A stretch of DNA of 41,605 nucleotides from JACZQZ01 sp046756945 (GCA_046756945.1 JBHHXI010000004.1:1-41605); one strand, 5' to 3'. Positions 24,985-33,622 are shown, counted from the stretch's first letter. The notes: generated from the letters alone by a model not told the origin. Program-made: numbers and translations.

Positions 24985-25737
24985 CTAAATGCCGGGTCCG
25001 ATGCGCCCGGCGAGGGGCAACTTCAGGGCCAGGTCCTTGGGGTCGATGCCGAAGGTGAGGCCGAGCACGTTGATCTCCAGGCCCTCCTCGATCGCGGCGA
25101 GCACGCCGAGGATTCCGAACAGGGAAACCTGGAACCCGGTGCCGCTGGGCGCGGCGGCGAACACCGAGCCGTTGGTCAGGTAATCCTTGCCGATGGCGGT
25201 CGGCGGCAGGTCCATCTTAAACTCGGGCACGGCGCGGCCGACGTGGGCGGTAAAGGTGTTGGAGTTGGGGCCCGGCCACACCCGGTATTCGTTGGCATAG
25301 GGGTAGCTTCTGGCGGCGGCGCCGATGCGCGCGATGATCGCGTCGACGCCGTCGCCGCGCACCTCGGCGATGAGCACCGGCATGGACCCGAACCAGCGGG
25401 CGTCGGCCGGCCGGTTGGAGATGGTCAGCGCCGGACCTCCCCCGTGCAGGACCCGCCAGCCGATCACCTCGTAGCGGGTGAAGGCGGGCGCGCCGGAGGG
25501 CTTGACCGCCACCCAGCTGTGCACGCCGAAGGTGCCGCGCCAGCCCCAGGCCCGGGCCACGTAAACCTGGGCCACGGCTTCCGGCGTCGTCGCCGGATCG
25601 GGAGCGATGCCGGCCGCTTCATGGCTGGCCGTGCGCCAGTCGTGGGCCATGGCCGATATCCCGCTGAGCACGGCGGCCGCCGCGCCGCCCAGCGCGAGCA
25701 CCACCGCCGCCACGATTGCCACGCGTTTCCATGCCAT
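24985..25737 (-). CDS. DUF3750-like membrane-anchored protein of unknown function
   Basis: The 250-residue product begins MAWKRVAIVAAVVLALGG, a single N-terminal membrane anchor or signal. A globular region follows, with RAWGWRGTFGVHSWVAVK, GPNSNTFTAHVGRAVPE and a glycine-rich C-terminus. I recall the GPNSNTF and RAWGWRG patterns as typical of the DUF3750 family, for which no function is established; this assignment is from memory and not searched. I chose the ATG at 25737 because GGTGG lies 8 nt upstream. An ATG at 25752 would add five residues. It lies between the TPR gene and the djlA-like gene, all on the minus strand. Confidence 0.65.
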   Translation of the reverse strand: MAWKRVAIVAAVVLALGGAAAAVLSGISAMAHDWRTASHEAAGIAPDPATTPEAVAQVYVARAWGWRGTFGVHSWVAVKPSGAPAFTRYEVIGWRVLHGGGPALTISNRPADARWFGSMPVLIAEVRGDGVDAIIARIGAAARSYPYANEYRVWPGPNSNTFTAHVGRAVPEFKMDLPPTAIGKDYLTNGSVFAAAPSGTGFQVSLFGILGVLAAIEEGLEINVLGLTFGIDPKDLALKLPLAGRIGPGI

Positions 25738-25851
25738 CACACGGGCCACCATAGCGAACGCGCGCGCCACGGCCAACCGGGCCGTTGATCACAAACCCGT
25801 CAGGGGGGTTGGGCACCGCTTTTGTCGCCGGGTGCAAACGCCCCGCCGCCG

Positions 25852-26529
25852 TCAGAGCTTCTTGCCGTCCAGCCTGTCGTGGAGTTCCTGGACCTTCCGG
25901 CGGGTGCGCGGGAGGTGGGGGTTGATCTCCAGCGCCTTCTCCATGGCGGCGAGCGCGGCGCGCTCCTCGTTCAGCTTCAGATAGATCAGGGCGAGGCCGC
26001 CGAGCGCCCCGAAGTGGCGCGGCTCGAGGTCGAGGGTCCGGTGCAGGTCGGCGATCGATTCCGGGTAATTGCCCATCAGGAAATGGACCGTGGCCCGCTT
26101 GTGCCAAGCCTCGGCGAAGTCGGGCGCCCAGGCGACGGCGGCGGAAAAATCGTCCAGCGCCGAACCCAGGCTGCCGAGGCGCATATACCACTCCCCCTCT
26201 TGCATCTGCGCATCCACCACGCCCCGCCCGGACTGGTGCCAGATGGACCAGATCGCCCCGGTCAGGCGCTCGACTTCGGCCTCGTCATGGGCCGCCTTGA
26301 GGCGCGTGAACAGCCCGTCCAGGCGCGGGTCGTCCTGGGCGGCGAAGGCGGGCGCCAGCAGGAGGCCGACGGCCAGGGCGCCGGCGAGGAGGCGCCGCCA
26401 TGGCCCGCCATCACGGGCGCCGGTGCGGGCCGGGCCGAAATCGGAGTCGTCAGGCAACACGGATGGCTTTCGCGTCTTGTCACCGCACGCCACATACCAT
26501 GTATTTTCATTTGGGGTGGAATACCGCAT
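25852..26529 (-). CDS. Exported tetratricopeptide-repeat protein
   Basis: The product of up to 225 residues has a basic/hydrophobic export segment (WRRLLAGALAVGLLLAPAFA, about residues 43-63) followed by three to four TPR-like helix pairs. These contain typical positions such as DFAEAWHKRATVHFLMGNYPES and EPRHFGALGGLALIYL. It probably acts in the periplasm as a protein-binding adaptor; no specific function can be given. The start is uncertain. The ATG at 26529 leaves a 42-residue n-region without an obvious Shine-Dalgarno sequence, and in-frame GTG codons at 26493 and 26460 lack one as well. A hairpin (26533-26585) directly abuts the ATG. Confidence 0.75.
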   Translation of the reverse strand: MRYSTPNENTWYVACGDKTRKPSVLPDDSDFGPARTGARDGGPWRRLLAGALAVGLLLAPAFAAQDDPRLDGLFTRLKAAHDEAEVERLTGAIWSIWHQSGRGVVDAQMQEGEWYMRLGSLGSALDDFSAAVAWAPDFAEAWHKRATVHFLMGNYPESIADLHRTLDLEPRHFGALGGLALIYLKLNEERAALAAMEKALEINPHLPRTRRKVQELHDRLDGKKL

Positions 26530-26532
26530 TTC

Positions 26533-26585
26533 CAAGGTTTCCCATGCACCGTTCGGGGCTTCGGCGCCGTCCTCGGGAAACCTTG
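26533..26585. repeat. 11-bp inverted repeat abutting the TPR gene start
   Basis: CAAGGTTTCCC (26533-26543) and GGGAAACCTTG (26575-26585) are perfect inverted repeats separated by 31 nt that can themselves pair partly. In the minus-strand message this hairpin would end 3 nt before the TPR gene ATG. It may be an operator or a translation-control structure. Confidence 0.5.
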
Positions 26586-26620
26586 TTCGTCCCCCACGGG
26601 ATGGAGGACGCTTACCGCTC

Positions 26621-26649
26621 CTTATACGAAATTCCGGCGCATAAATCAC
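26621..26649 (-). promoter_or_regulatory. Possible promoter of the TPR gene
   Basis: On the minus strand TATAAG (26621-26626) is preceded by GTGATT (26644-26649) with a 17-nt spacer, within a locally AT-rich patch. The -35 match is partial. Confidence 0.35.
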
Positions 26650-26725
26650 GCACCTATTGCGCCGCCCCCGGTTCCACCCGTCCCTTTCCCCGTTGCGCGT
26701 GAACGGGGCCCTGCCCATAGTGGAG

Positions 26726-26788
26726 GCCGCGGGGGCGTCCCCCGCATACCAAAGGGCCGGGGGGACACCCCCCCTTGTCCCTCCGGGG
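26726..26788 (+). repeat. REP-like double palindrome, intergenic (copy B)
   Basis: GCGGGGGCGTCCCCCGC (26729-26745) is identical to the first palindrome in murE. The second hairpin (26757-26786) has arms CCGGGGGGACA and TGTCCCTCCGG, with one mismatch relative to perfect pairing. The order, spacing and orientation match copy A at 18320-18380. It ends 32 nt before the downstream dehydrogenase start. Confidence 0.85.
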
Positions 26789-26820
26789 TAAACATCAGCC
26801 GTTCGCCGTGGGGAGAGTGC

Positions 26821-27810
26821 ATGTCCGTTGCCGCCAAACCGAAGATCCTGAGAACCGACACCGAGGTCCGCATCGGCGAGGACGACCTCGCCCGTCTGGC
26901 GACCCTCGCCGAGGTGGTGACGCCGCCGGCCTGGGACGAAGAGACGCTGGCTGCCGCCGCCGTCGGCGCCGACCTGATCGTCCATTCCTTCTTTCCGACC
27001 ATTTCGGCCCGGGTGATCGAGGCATCGGACACCCTCAAGGCCATCGTCAAGTACGGCGTCGGCGTCGACAACATCGACATCGACGCCGCCACCCGGCGCA
27101 ACGTCATGGTCGTCAACTGCCCGGAGTACGGGTCCGAGACGGTGGCCGATCACGCCTTCGCCCTGATGATCTGCCTGGCCCGCAGGATCGTGCAGATCGA
27201 CCGGGCGACCAGGGAAACCGCCTGGGTGTGGCCGTCGCCGGAATTCATCGGCGTCGATCTCGCCGCCAAGACGCTGGGATTGATCGGCTTCGGCAACATC
27301 GGGCGGGCCATGTGCCGGCGGGCCGGCGGCTTCGGCATGGAACGCATTTACTGCGACCCCTACGTCCCCGGGGAGTCGGTCGCCGGATACGGGGCCCGGG
27401 CGGTGTCGCTGGAGGAGCTGCTGGATCGCTCCGACTTCGTCTCCATTCACTGCATCCTGACCCCGGAAACCCGCGGCCTGATCGGCGAGCCGGAACTCCG
27501 CAGACTCAAGGACACCGCATACCTGATCGACGTCTCGCGCGGCGCCGTCATCCGCCAGCCGGCCCTGCTCAGGGCCCTCTCGGAGGGCTGGATCGCCGGC
27601 GCCGGACTGGATGTCTTCCCGGTCGAGCCGTTGACCGCCGACGACCCCTTGTTGAGGATGGACAACGTGGTGCTGACCTCACATCTGGCCTGGTACACGG
27701 TCGAGGCGGATGAGCGACTGGCCAGGGAGTGCATGGCCCGGGTGATCGAGGTGCTGGAAGGCCGGCGGCCGAGGAACATCAAGAACGCGGAGGCGCTTGG
27801 CCTGGCGTGA
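26821..27810 (+). CDS. D-isomer-specific 2-hydroxyacid dehydrogenase, CtBP-like
   Basis: The 329-residue NAD(H)-dependent enzyme has a discontinuous N-terminal catalytic domain (KYGVGVDNIDIDAATRRNV, PEYGSETVADHAFAL). A Rossmann domain follows with LGLIGFGNIGRAM and the catalytic triad region: Arg in LIDVSRGAVI, Glu in LDVFPVEPL and His in LTSHLAWYT. The pattern most resembles the C-terminal-binding-protein-like/phosphoglycerate dehydrogenase branch; the substrate is unknown. The ATG at 26821 follows GGGGAGAG. It precedes a hydantoinase/oxoprolinase gene by 157 bp, so it may reduce or oxidise a 2-oxo acid in the same catabolic route, but this is inference. Confidence 0.88.
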   Translation: MSVAAKPKILRTDTEVRIGEDDLARLATLAEVVTPPAWDEETLAAAAVGADLIVHSFFPTISARVIEASDTLKAIVKYGVGVDNIDIDAATRRNVMVVNCPEYGSETVADHAFALMICLARRIVQIDRATRETAWVWPSPEFIGVDLAAKTLGLIGFGNIGRAMCRRAGGFGMERIYCDPYVPGESVAGYGARAVSLEELLDRSDFVSIHCILTPETRGLIGEPELRRLKDTAYLIDVSRGAVIRQPALLRALSEGWIAGAGLDVFPVEPLTADDPLLRMDNVVLTSHLAWYTVEADERLARECMARVIEVLEGRRPRNIKNAEALGLA

Positions 27811-27967
27811 TCCGCTTGTGAAACAAACTCCGGGCGCGGGCCGCTGGCGGCCCCACTTCGCCGACACCCTTGCCGAACCCGGCGGCAGCGGAAGCGGCGG
27901 TCGGCGCCGGGGCCGGACGGCTAAACCGCTTAACCATTCTCCCGGTTGAGGATAAAACCATCTCCTG

Positions 27968-30900
27968 ATGACCGGGACCGGGGATTCACCGATGGCCGAT
28001 ATGCCCGCATTCAACGGCGCTCCCGCGGCCGGCCCGCGCCGGGCCGCGTGGCAGTTCTGCATCGACCGCGGGGGCACCTTCACCGACGTCGTGGGGCGCC
28101 GCCCGGACGGCGCCGTGGTCACCCACAAGCTGCTGTCGGAAAACCCCGGGCACTATGAGGACGCGGCCCTGCAGGGCATCCGCGACCTGTTGCGCCTGGC
28201 CGCGGACGAGCCCATTCCCGCCGACGCCATCGAGTCCGTCAAGATGGGCACGACGGTGGCCACCAACGCGCTTCTCGAGCGCAAGGGCGAGCCCACGGTG
28301 CTGGTCACCACCAAGGGCTTCGGGGATGCGCTGCGCATCGGCTCTCAGAACCGCCCCGAGCTGTTCGCCCGCCACATCGTGCTGCCGGAGATGGTGTATG
28401 AGCGGGTGATCGAGGTCGACGAGCGCGTCGGCGCCGCGGGCGAGGTGCTCAGGGCGCCGGACCTCGAGGCGGCGCGCGAGGCGCTGCAGGCGGCCTACGA
28501 TTCGGGCATCCGCTCGGCCGCCATCGTCTTCATGCACGCCTACAGGTTCGGCGACCACGAGCGCGCCGTGGCCGAGCTGGCGCGGCGGATCGGGTTTACA
28601 CAGGTGTCGGCGTCGCACGAGGTCTCGCCGCTGATGAAGCTGGTCTCGCGCGGCGACACCGCGGTGGTCGACGCCTATCTGTCGCCCATCCTCAGGCGCT
28701 ACGTGGACGGCATCGCCTCGGCCCTGGGCGAAACCCGGATCATGTTCATGCAGTCCAACGGCGGGCTCACCGACGCCCGCCTGTTCCAGGGCAAGGACAG
28801 CATCCTGTCCGGCCCCGCCGGCGGCGTCGTCGGCATGGCGCGGACGGCGGCCATGGCGGGGTTCACCCAGGTCATCGGCTTCGACATGGGCGGCACGTCG
28901 ACCGACGTCTCCCATTACGAGGGCGCGTTCGAGCGGGCATTCGAAACCCTGGTCGGCGGGGTCCGCCTGCGCGCGCCGATGATGCACATCCACACGGTGG
29001 CGGCCGGCGGCGGCTCCATCCTGCATTTCGACGGCGCCCGCATGCGGGTGGGGCCGGATTCGGCGGGCGCCAACCCCGGGCCGGCGTGTTACCGGCGCGG
29101 CGGGCCGCTCACGGTCACCGATTGCAACGTCATGCTGGGCAAGATCCAGCCGCGCTTCTTTCCCCGGGTCTTCGGCCCCAACGCCGATAAGCCGCTCGAC
29201 GACGCGGAGGTGCGCCTGCGCTTCGACGCCCTGGCCGGGGAAATCACCGCCGCCACCGGGGACGCGCGCGCGCCGGAGGAGGTGGCGGAGGGATTCCTGC
29301 GCATCGCCGTGGAGAACATGACCAACGCGATCAAGCACATCTCCGTGCAGCGCGGCTACGACGTCACCGAGTACACGCTCAACTGCTTCGGCGGCGCCGG
29401 CGGCCAGCATGCCTGCATGGTGGCCGACGCGCTGGCCATGAACCGGGTCTTCATCCATCCCCACGCCGGGGTGCTTTCGGCGTACGGCATGGGGCTCGCC
29501 GACGTGCGCGCCATGCGCCAACGTAGCGTCGAGGCAAGGCTGGAAGCCGGCCTCACCGCCGAGCTGGCGGCCCAACTGGCGACCCTGGAAACCGAGGCCC
29601 GCGCCGAGGTCCGCGGCCAGGGCGTGAAAAGCGACCACATCGCGGTGCTGCGCAAGGTGCACCTGCGCTACGACGGCACCGATACCGCCCTGGTCGTCGA
29701 TTTCGCCGAGCGCGCCCGCATGCAGGCCGCATTCGCGGAGGCTCACCAGCGGCGCTTCGGTTTCGTCATGCCGGGGCGCAGCCACGTGGTCGAGCTGGTC
29801 TCGGTGGAGGCCATCGGCACCACCGACACCGTGGAGGACGCCGAAATCGCGCCCATACCCGGTGTCGCGGAGCTCAAACCGCTGGACGTGGTGCGCACCT
29901 ATTCGGGCGGGGACCGGCACAGGACGCCCGTATTCAACCGCGAGGCCCTGTTGCCCGGCGACAGGATCGACGGCCCCGCCATCATCGTCGAGGCCAACGC
30001 CACGACCGTCGTCGAGCCCGGCTGGGTCGCCCAGCTGAGCCGGCGCGGGCACCTGATCCTGACCCGTTCGCAGCCGCGCCCGGCGCAGGTGGCGGTGGGG
30101 ACGGACGTCGACCCGGTAATGCTGGAAATCTTCAGCAACCTGTTCATGGCGATCGCCGAGCAGATGGGGGCGACGCTGTCGAACACCGCCCTTTCGGTCA
30201 ACATCAAGGAGCGCCTGGATTTCTCGTGCGCCATCTTCGACCGCGAGGGGAACCTGGTCGCCAACGCGCCGCACATTCCCGTGCACCTGGGCTCCATGGG
30301 CGAAAGCGTGCAGACGGTGATGCGCGAGGGCGCCGGCGCCATCAAGCCGGGAGACGTCCACGTGTTGAACGCTCCCTACAACGGCGGCACCCATCTGCCC
30401 GACGTCACCGTGGTCACGCCGGTGTTCGACGAGGCGGACGAAGAGATCCTGTTTTTCGTCGCGTCGCGCGGCCACCACGCCGACATCGGCGGCATCACGC
30501 CCGGCTCCATGCCGCCCGACAGCCACACGGTGGAGGAGGAAGGGGTGCTGATCGACAACTTCGCGCTCGTCGAACAGGGCCGCTTCCGCGAGGCCGAGTT
30601 GCTGGAACTGTTGGGGTCCGGCCCCTGGCCGGCGCGCAACCCGCGTCAGAACATCGCCGACCTCAGCGCCCAGATCGCCGCCAATGAAAAGGGCGTGCAG
30701 GAGCTGCACAGGATGGTGGGCCACTTCGGCCTCGACGTGGTCCGGGCCTACATGGGGCACGTCCAGGACAACGCCGAGGAGTCCGTGCGCCGGGTGCTCG
30801 ACCTGCTCACCGACGGCGCCTTCGCCTACGAGATGGACGACGGCGCCGTAATCAAGGTGCGCATCGCCATCGACAAGGGGGCGCGCCGCGCCGTCATCGA

Positions 30901-31648
30901 CTTCACCGGCACGTCGGAACAGCGGCCGTCCAACTTCAACGCGCCGTTCGCCGTGTGCCGGGCGGCGGTGCTGTACGTGTTCCGCACCCTGGTCGACGAC
31001 GACATCCCGCTGAACGCGGGCTGCCTCAAGCCGCTGGACATCATCGTCCCCGAGGGCTGCATGCTCAATCCCCGCTATCCGGCGGCGGTGGTGGCGGGCA
31101 ACGTGGAGACCTCGCAGGCCGTGGTCGACGCGCTGTACGGGGCGCTCGGCGTCATGGCCGCGGCCCAGGGGACCATGAACAACCTCACCTTCGGCAACGA
31201 CCGGCACCAGTATTACGAGACCGTCTGCGGCGGCTCCGGCGCCGGGCCCGACTTCGACGGAACCGACGCCGTGCACACCCACATGACGAATACGCGGCTC
31301 ACCGACCCCGAAGTGCTGGAGTGGCGCTATCCGGTGCGGGTCGAGGATTTTTCCATCCGCCGCGGCAGCGGCGGCAAGGGCCGCCGCAAGGGCGGCGCCG
31401 GCGTCGTCCGCCGCATCCGCTTTCTCGAGCCGATGACGGTGGCGATCGTATCCGGCCACCGCCGGGTAGGCCCCTACGGCATGGCCGGGGGCGGCGCCGG
31501 CGCCGTCGGCCACAACCGCATCGAGCCCGCCGATGCGGGCGCCCCGGCGGTGGACCTCGGCGGCACCGACAAGACCGAGGCCGGCGCCGGCGACGTCTTC
31601 GTCATCGAGACCCCCGGCGGCGGCGGATACGGCAGCGCCGGGGACTAG
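27968..31648 (+). CDS. Hydantoinase/5-oxoprolinase, fused HyuA-HyuB
   Basis: The 1226-residue protein joins the two subunits of the ATP-dependent hydantoinase/oxoprolinase family, which hydrolyse cyclic amides such as N-methylhydantoin or 5-oxoproline. The HyuA half (about residues 30-700) has the actin-like ATP motifs FCIDRGGTFTDVVGR, KMGTTVATNALLERKGE and GFDMGGTSTDVSHYEG. The HyuB half (about 715-1220) has LSVNIKERLDFSCAIFD, NAPHIPVHLGSMGESV, DVHVLNAPYNGGTHLPD and RGHHADIGG. Fusion is the architecture of eukaryotic 5-oxoprolinase, and this length is close to it. ATG codons at 27968, 27992 and 28001 are possible starts. Substrate specificity cannot be told from the sequence. Confidence 0.92.
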   Translation: MTGTGDSPMADMPAFNGAPAAGPRRAAWQFCIDRGGTFTDVVGRRPDGAVVTHKLLSENPGHYEDAALQGIRDLLRLAADEPIPADAIESVKMGTTVATNALLERKGEPTVLVTTKGFGDALRIGSQNRPELFARHIVLPEMVYERVIEVDERVGAAGEVLRAPDLEAAREALQAAYDSGIRSAAIVFMHAYRFGDHERAVAELARRIGFTQVSASHEVSPLMKLVSRGDTAVVDAYLSPILRRYVDGIASALGETRIMFMQSNGGLTDARLFQGKDSILSGPAGGVVGMARTAAMAGFTQVIGFDMGGTSTDVSHYEGAFERAFETLVGGVRLRAPMMHIHTVAAGGGSILHFDGARMRVGPDSAGANPGPACYRRGGPLTVTDCNVMLGKIQPRFFPRVFGPNADKPLDDAEVRLRFDALAGEITAATGDARAPEEVAEGFLRIAVENMTNAIKHISVQRGYDVTEYTLNCFGGAGGQHACMVADALAMNRVFIHPHAGVLSAYGMGLADVRAMRQRSVEARLEAGLTAELAAQLATLETEARAEVRGQGVKSDHIAVLRKVHLRYDGTDTALVVDFAERARMQAAFAEAHQRRFGFVMPGRSHVVELVSVEAIGTTDTVEDAEIAPIPGVAELKPLDVVRTYSGGDRHRTPVFNREALLPGDRIDGPAIIVEANATTVVEPGWVAQLSRRGHLILTRSQPRPAQVAVGTDVDPVMLEIFSNLFMAIAEQMGATLSNTALSVNIKERLDFSCAIFDREGNLVANAPHIPVHLGSMGESVQTVMREGAGAIKPGDVHVLNAPYNGGTHLPDVTVVTPVFDEADEEILFFVASRGHHADIGGITPGSMPPDSHTVEEEGVLIDNFALVEQGRFREAELLELLGSGPWPARNPRQNIADLSAQIAANEKGVQELHRMVGHFGLDVVRAYMGHVQDNAEESVRRVLDLLTDGAFAYEMDDGAVIKVRIAIDKGARRAVIDFTGTSEQRPSNFNAPFAVCRAAVLYVFRTLVDDDIPLNAGCLKPLDIIVPEGCMLNPRYPAAVVAGNVETSQAVVDALYGALGVMAAAQGTMNNLTFGNDRHQYYETVCGGSGAGPDFDGTDAVHTHMTNTRLTDPEVLEWRYPVRVEDFSIRRGSGGKGRRKGGAGVVRRIRFLEPMTVAIVSGHRRVGPYGMAGGGAGAVGHNRIEPADAGAPAVDLGGTDKTEAGAGDVFVIETPGGGGYGSAGD

Positions 31649-31960
31649 AAGCGCCCGTCCCCCCGCCGCCACCCGGCGGGCATGCCCCCCTATGCGCCAG
31701 GATAATTTCCCGGCGCGGCGAAACGGGCGACAATGGAAAGGACGGCACCCCTTCGCGGGGCCATTTCCGCGGCCGGCGGCGATGGCGGAGATGGCGGAAA
31801 CGCCGCCGCGCGGACTACTACATTTAGTGTTCGGAACCTACTAAAGCGCGAAATCTTGTTGCTAAGAGGCGTGGGATATGATAACCCGCGCACAGGTATT
31901 CGGTGGGATTCCGTCCGGTTCCGTGGTTGCGGCCGGCCGCCCCCCCGGAAGGAGGATTCC
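31649..31960. other. Intergenic region upstream of the unknown 369-aa gene
   Basis: Just after the oxoprolinase stop, CCCGCCG and CGGCGGG (31662-31680) can form a 7-bp hairpin lacking a T-run. Bases 31815-31890 are AT-rich and hold the best promoter candidate. No gene is visible. Confidence 0.5.
31856..31884 (+). promoter_or_regulatory. Possible promoter of the unknown 369-aa gene
   Basis: TTGTTG (31856-31861) is followed after 17 nt by TGATAA (31879-31884), with an overlapping alternative -10 TATGAT at 31877-31882. It lies about 75 nt upstream of the start codon. Confidence 0.4.
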
Positions 31961-33070
31961 ATGGTTGACCAGCCCGTGTCACCCGTCGGCGGCAAAGCCC
32001 CGTTACCGGTGTCGAGCCCGAAGGACTCGGCCAAGCCTACCCCGCCGGCGTCGCCGGCAAGCGAACAGACCCCGTTGGGGAGCGGCCCGAGCGCGGTGGT
32101 GACCCTTTCCAGCACCGCCCTCCAGGCGGCCGGGGACGACCCCACGGCGATCGGCGGCGGCGAACATGCCCTGGAGGACGCGGCGTCGCTTATCAAGGAC
32201 CTGGCGCACGCCGTGAGGAAGCTGCACAAGGCCGTTTTCCGGTTCATGCACCACCTTGAAAAGCTGCAGGAGCACGCGCAAAAGATCGCCGACAAGTTCT
32301 ATCACAACATCTCCGAGGATATCGTCGGCGGCCGGTTCGAGGACTACACACACGGCCAGGCCATATCGACCCTGATCGACCAGTTCGGCGCGGCCGGCCA
32401 CGGGGAAAAGGACGACGACGAGGGCGGGCGGTCCCTCGACGACCTTTCGCGCGACATCGGCACCGGCCAGCTCCTCGACGAAACCCAGGCCTCGGCCCTG
32501 GCGATAACGTATTCCCAGTCGATCTCGCTTTCGGTGAAGAGCCTGGAATTCACCTACCAGGACGGGGACCAGAGCATATCGCTGAGCTACCAGAGCATCT
32601 CGTTCAGCGTCACCACCACCGTCGGCGCCGTCTTCGCCCAGTCCGACCCCCAGGTCATCGATACCGAAGGGAACAGCGTCGACACCGCGACGCAGAACAA
32701 CGGCGTCTTCTTCGACGCCAAGCTGGAAAGCGTGGCCGACATCGTGGCCAGGCTTCGCGGCGCCGGCGAAGCGCCCGACACCGGCGGCCCGGGCAACGAA
32801 CTCCAGGGCCTCAAGGCCTTGATCGAGGCCCTGGCGCGCATCCGCGAAGGCCAGGCCGACGCCCTCGGCGCCGACTCCACGGTGTTCGGCGCGCTCAATA
32901 CCCTGCTGCTGATCCGCGAGTTCACATACACCCAGACCGTGACCGGGACCGGCATCACGCGCATCCTCCTGGACGCCGCGACCCAGGTGCGCCAGGGCGA
33001 CGAAGCCGGTGGCGGCGCGGCGGCGACCCCGCCCACCGTCGGCGAGACGCCCGTCGATCTGCAGATCTGA
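31961..33070 (+). CDS. Unrecognised protein with Ser/Ile repeats
   Basis: I do not recognise this 369-residue protein. The ATG at 31961 is set by a strong ribosome site (GGAAGGAGG, 5 nt upstream). It has a Pro/Ser-rich, probably disordered N-terminus (residues 1-50) ending in AVVTLSSTAL, then an amphipathic helix or coiled coil (about 68-115, KDLAHAVRKLHKAVFRFMHH). An acidic linker is followed by a beta-like repeat region at about residues 180-215 (SQSISLSVKSLEFTY, then DQSISLSYQSISFSV), further helices and a Gly/Pro-rich tail. There is no signal peptide or membrane span. VVTLSS-type motifs near disordered N-termini also occur in some flagellum-associated proteins, but nothing nearby supports that link. 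It is flanked by the oxoprolinase and the small arginine-rich gene. Confidence 0.8.
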   Translation: MVDQPVSPVGGKAPLPVSSPKDSAKPTPPASPASEQTPLGSGPSAVVTLSSTALQAAGDDPTAIGGGEHALEDAASLIKDLAHAVRKLHKAVFRFMHHLEKLQEHAQKIADKFYHNISEDIVGGRFEDYTHGQAISTLIDQFGAAGHGEKDDDEGGRSLDDLSRDIGTGQLLDETQASALAITYSQSISLSVKSLEFTYQDGDQSISLSYQSISFSVTTTVGAVFAQSDPQVIDTEGNSVDTATQNNGVFFDAKLESVADIVARLRGAGEAPDTGGPGNELQGLKALIEALARIREGQADALGADSTVFGALNTLLLIREFTYTQTVTGTGITRILLDAATQVRQGDEAGGGAAATPPTVGETPVDLQI

Positions 33071-33299
33071 CCGGCGAACACCGGGCGCGACGCCGGTCGA
33101 CCAATCCGATCCCAGCCGCGCAGCCGCGGGCGAAGGGGTGTGCGGCCAGGCGGTCCGCCCGGCGGCGGCGCCCGGGTAACGGACGGTTTGGCCGGGGGTT
33201 TGTATGCGGGCCTTGCCGAAAACGGATTCATCTTTTGGTAACACCCTTGGGCCACAATCGGCCACCGGTGGCATCCCGGCCACCACCCAAGGACAGGCG

Positions 33300-33566
33300 A
33301 TGAAGCACGATCTCGGCACCCACCACACGGCCGCGCCCGGCCATGGTATCTGGCCGGCGGTGGACCGGCGCGCCGGCGCCCAGAGACGCTCCGGCGCCGA
33401 CCGGCGGCGGGCCGCGGGCCGGTGGCAGGCACCGGCCTTCATGGAATGGGCGGCGCGCCGGGACAAAAATGGCCAGCAGGAATGGCGCCTGCGGCCGGCG
33501 GGATGGGACCGGCGAAGCGGGCTCGACCGGCGCGCCGGCATGAGCGGCGCGCCGTTCGGCCGCTGA
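33300..33566 (+). CDS. Small arginine-rich protein with DRRxGxxRR motifs
   Basis: The 88-residue basic protein is preceded by AAGGA six nt before the ATG and followed 26 bp later by a clear intrinsic terminator, which together support a real monocistronic gene. It contains repeated Asp-Arg-Arg motifs (DRRAGAQRRSGADRR and WDRRSGLDRRAG) around a central segment with three tryptophans. Similar DRRxGxDRR patterns occur in small alphaproteobacterial proteins of unknown function. An RNA or membrane-surface binding role is only a guess from charge. Confidence 0.65.
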   Translation: MKHDLGTHHTAAPGHGIWPAVDRRAGAQRRSGADRRRAAGRWQAPAFMEWAARRDKNGQQEWRLRPAGWDRRSGLDRRAGMSGAPFGR

Positions 33567-33592
33567 TCCCCCGTTACATGGAACATCCGGGC

Positions 33593-33622
33593 GCGGCCCC
33601 CCTTAGGCGGGCCGCTTTTTTT
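33593..33622 (+). terminator. Rho-independent terminator
   Basis: GCGGCCC (33593-33599) pairs with GGGCCGC (33609-33615), followed directly by seven T (33616-33622). It lies 26 bp after the small arginine-rich gene and separates it from msrA. Confidence 0.85.

Noticed and set aside
27930..27945. TTAACCAT, resembling a CtrA half-site, upstream of the oxoprolinase gene
   Set aside because: A single half-site without the TTAA-N7-TTAA partner and no reason for cell-cycle control of this gene; likely chance.
27986..31672. 1228-codon open frame on the minus strand opposite the oxoprolinase gene
   Set aside because: It mirrors a well-supported HyuA-HyuB gene. Its composition is His/Val/Gly/Asp-rich shadow sequence caused by GC-rich third positions, and it shows no family motifs.
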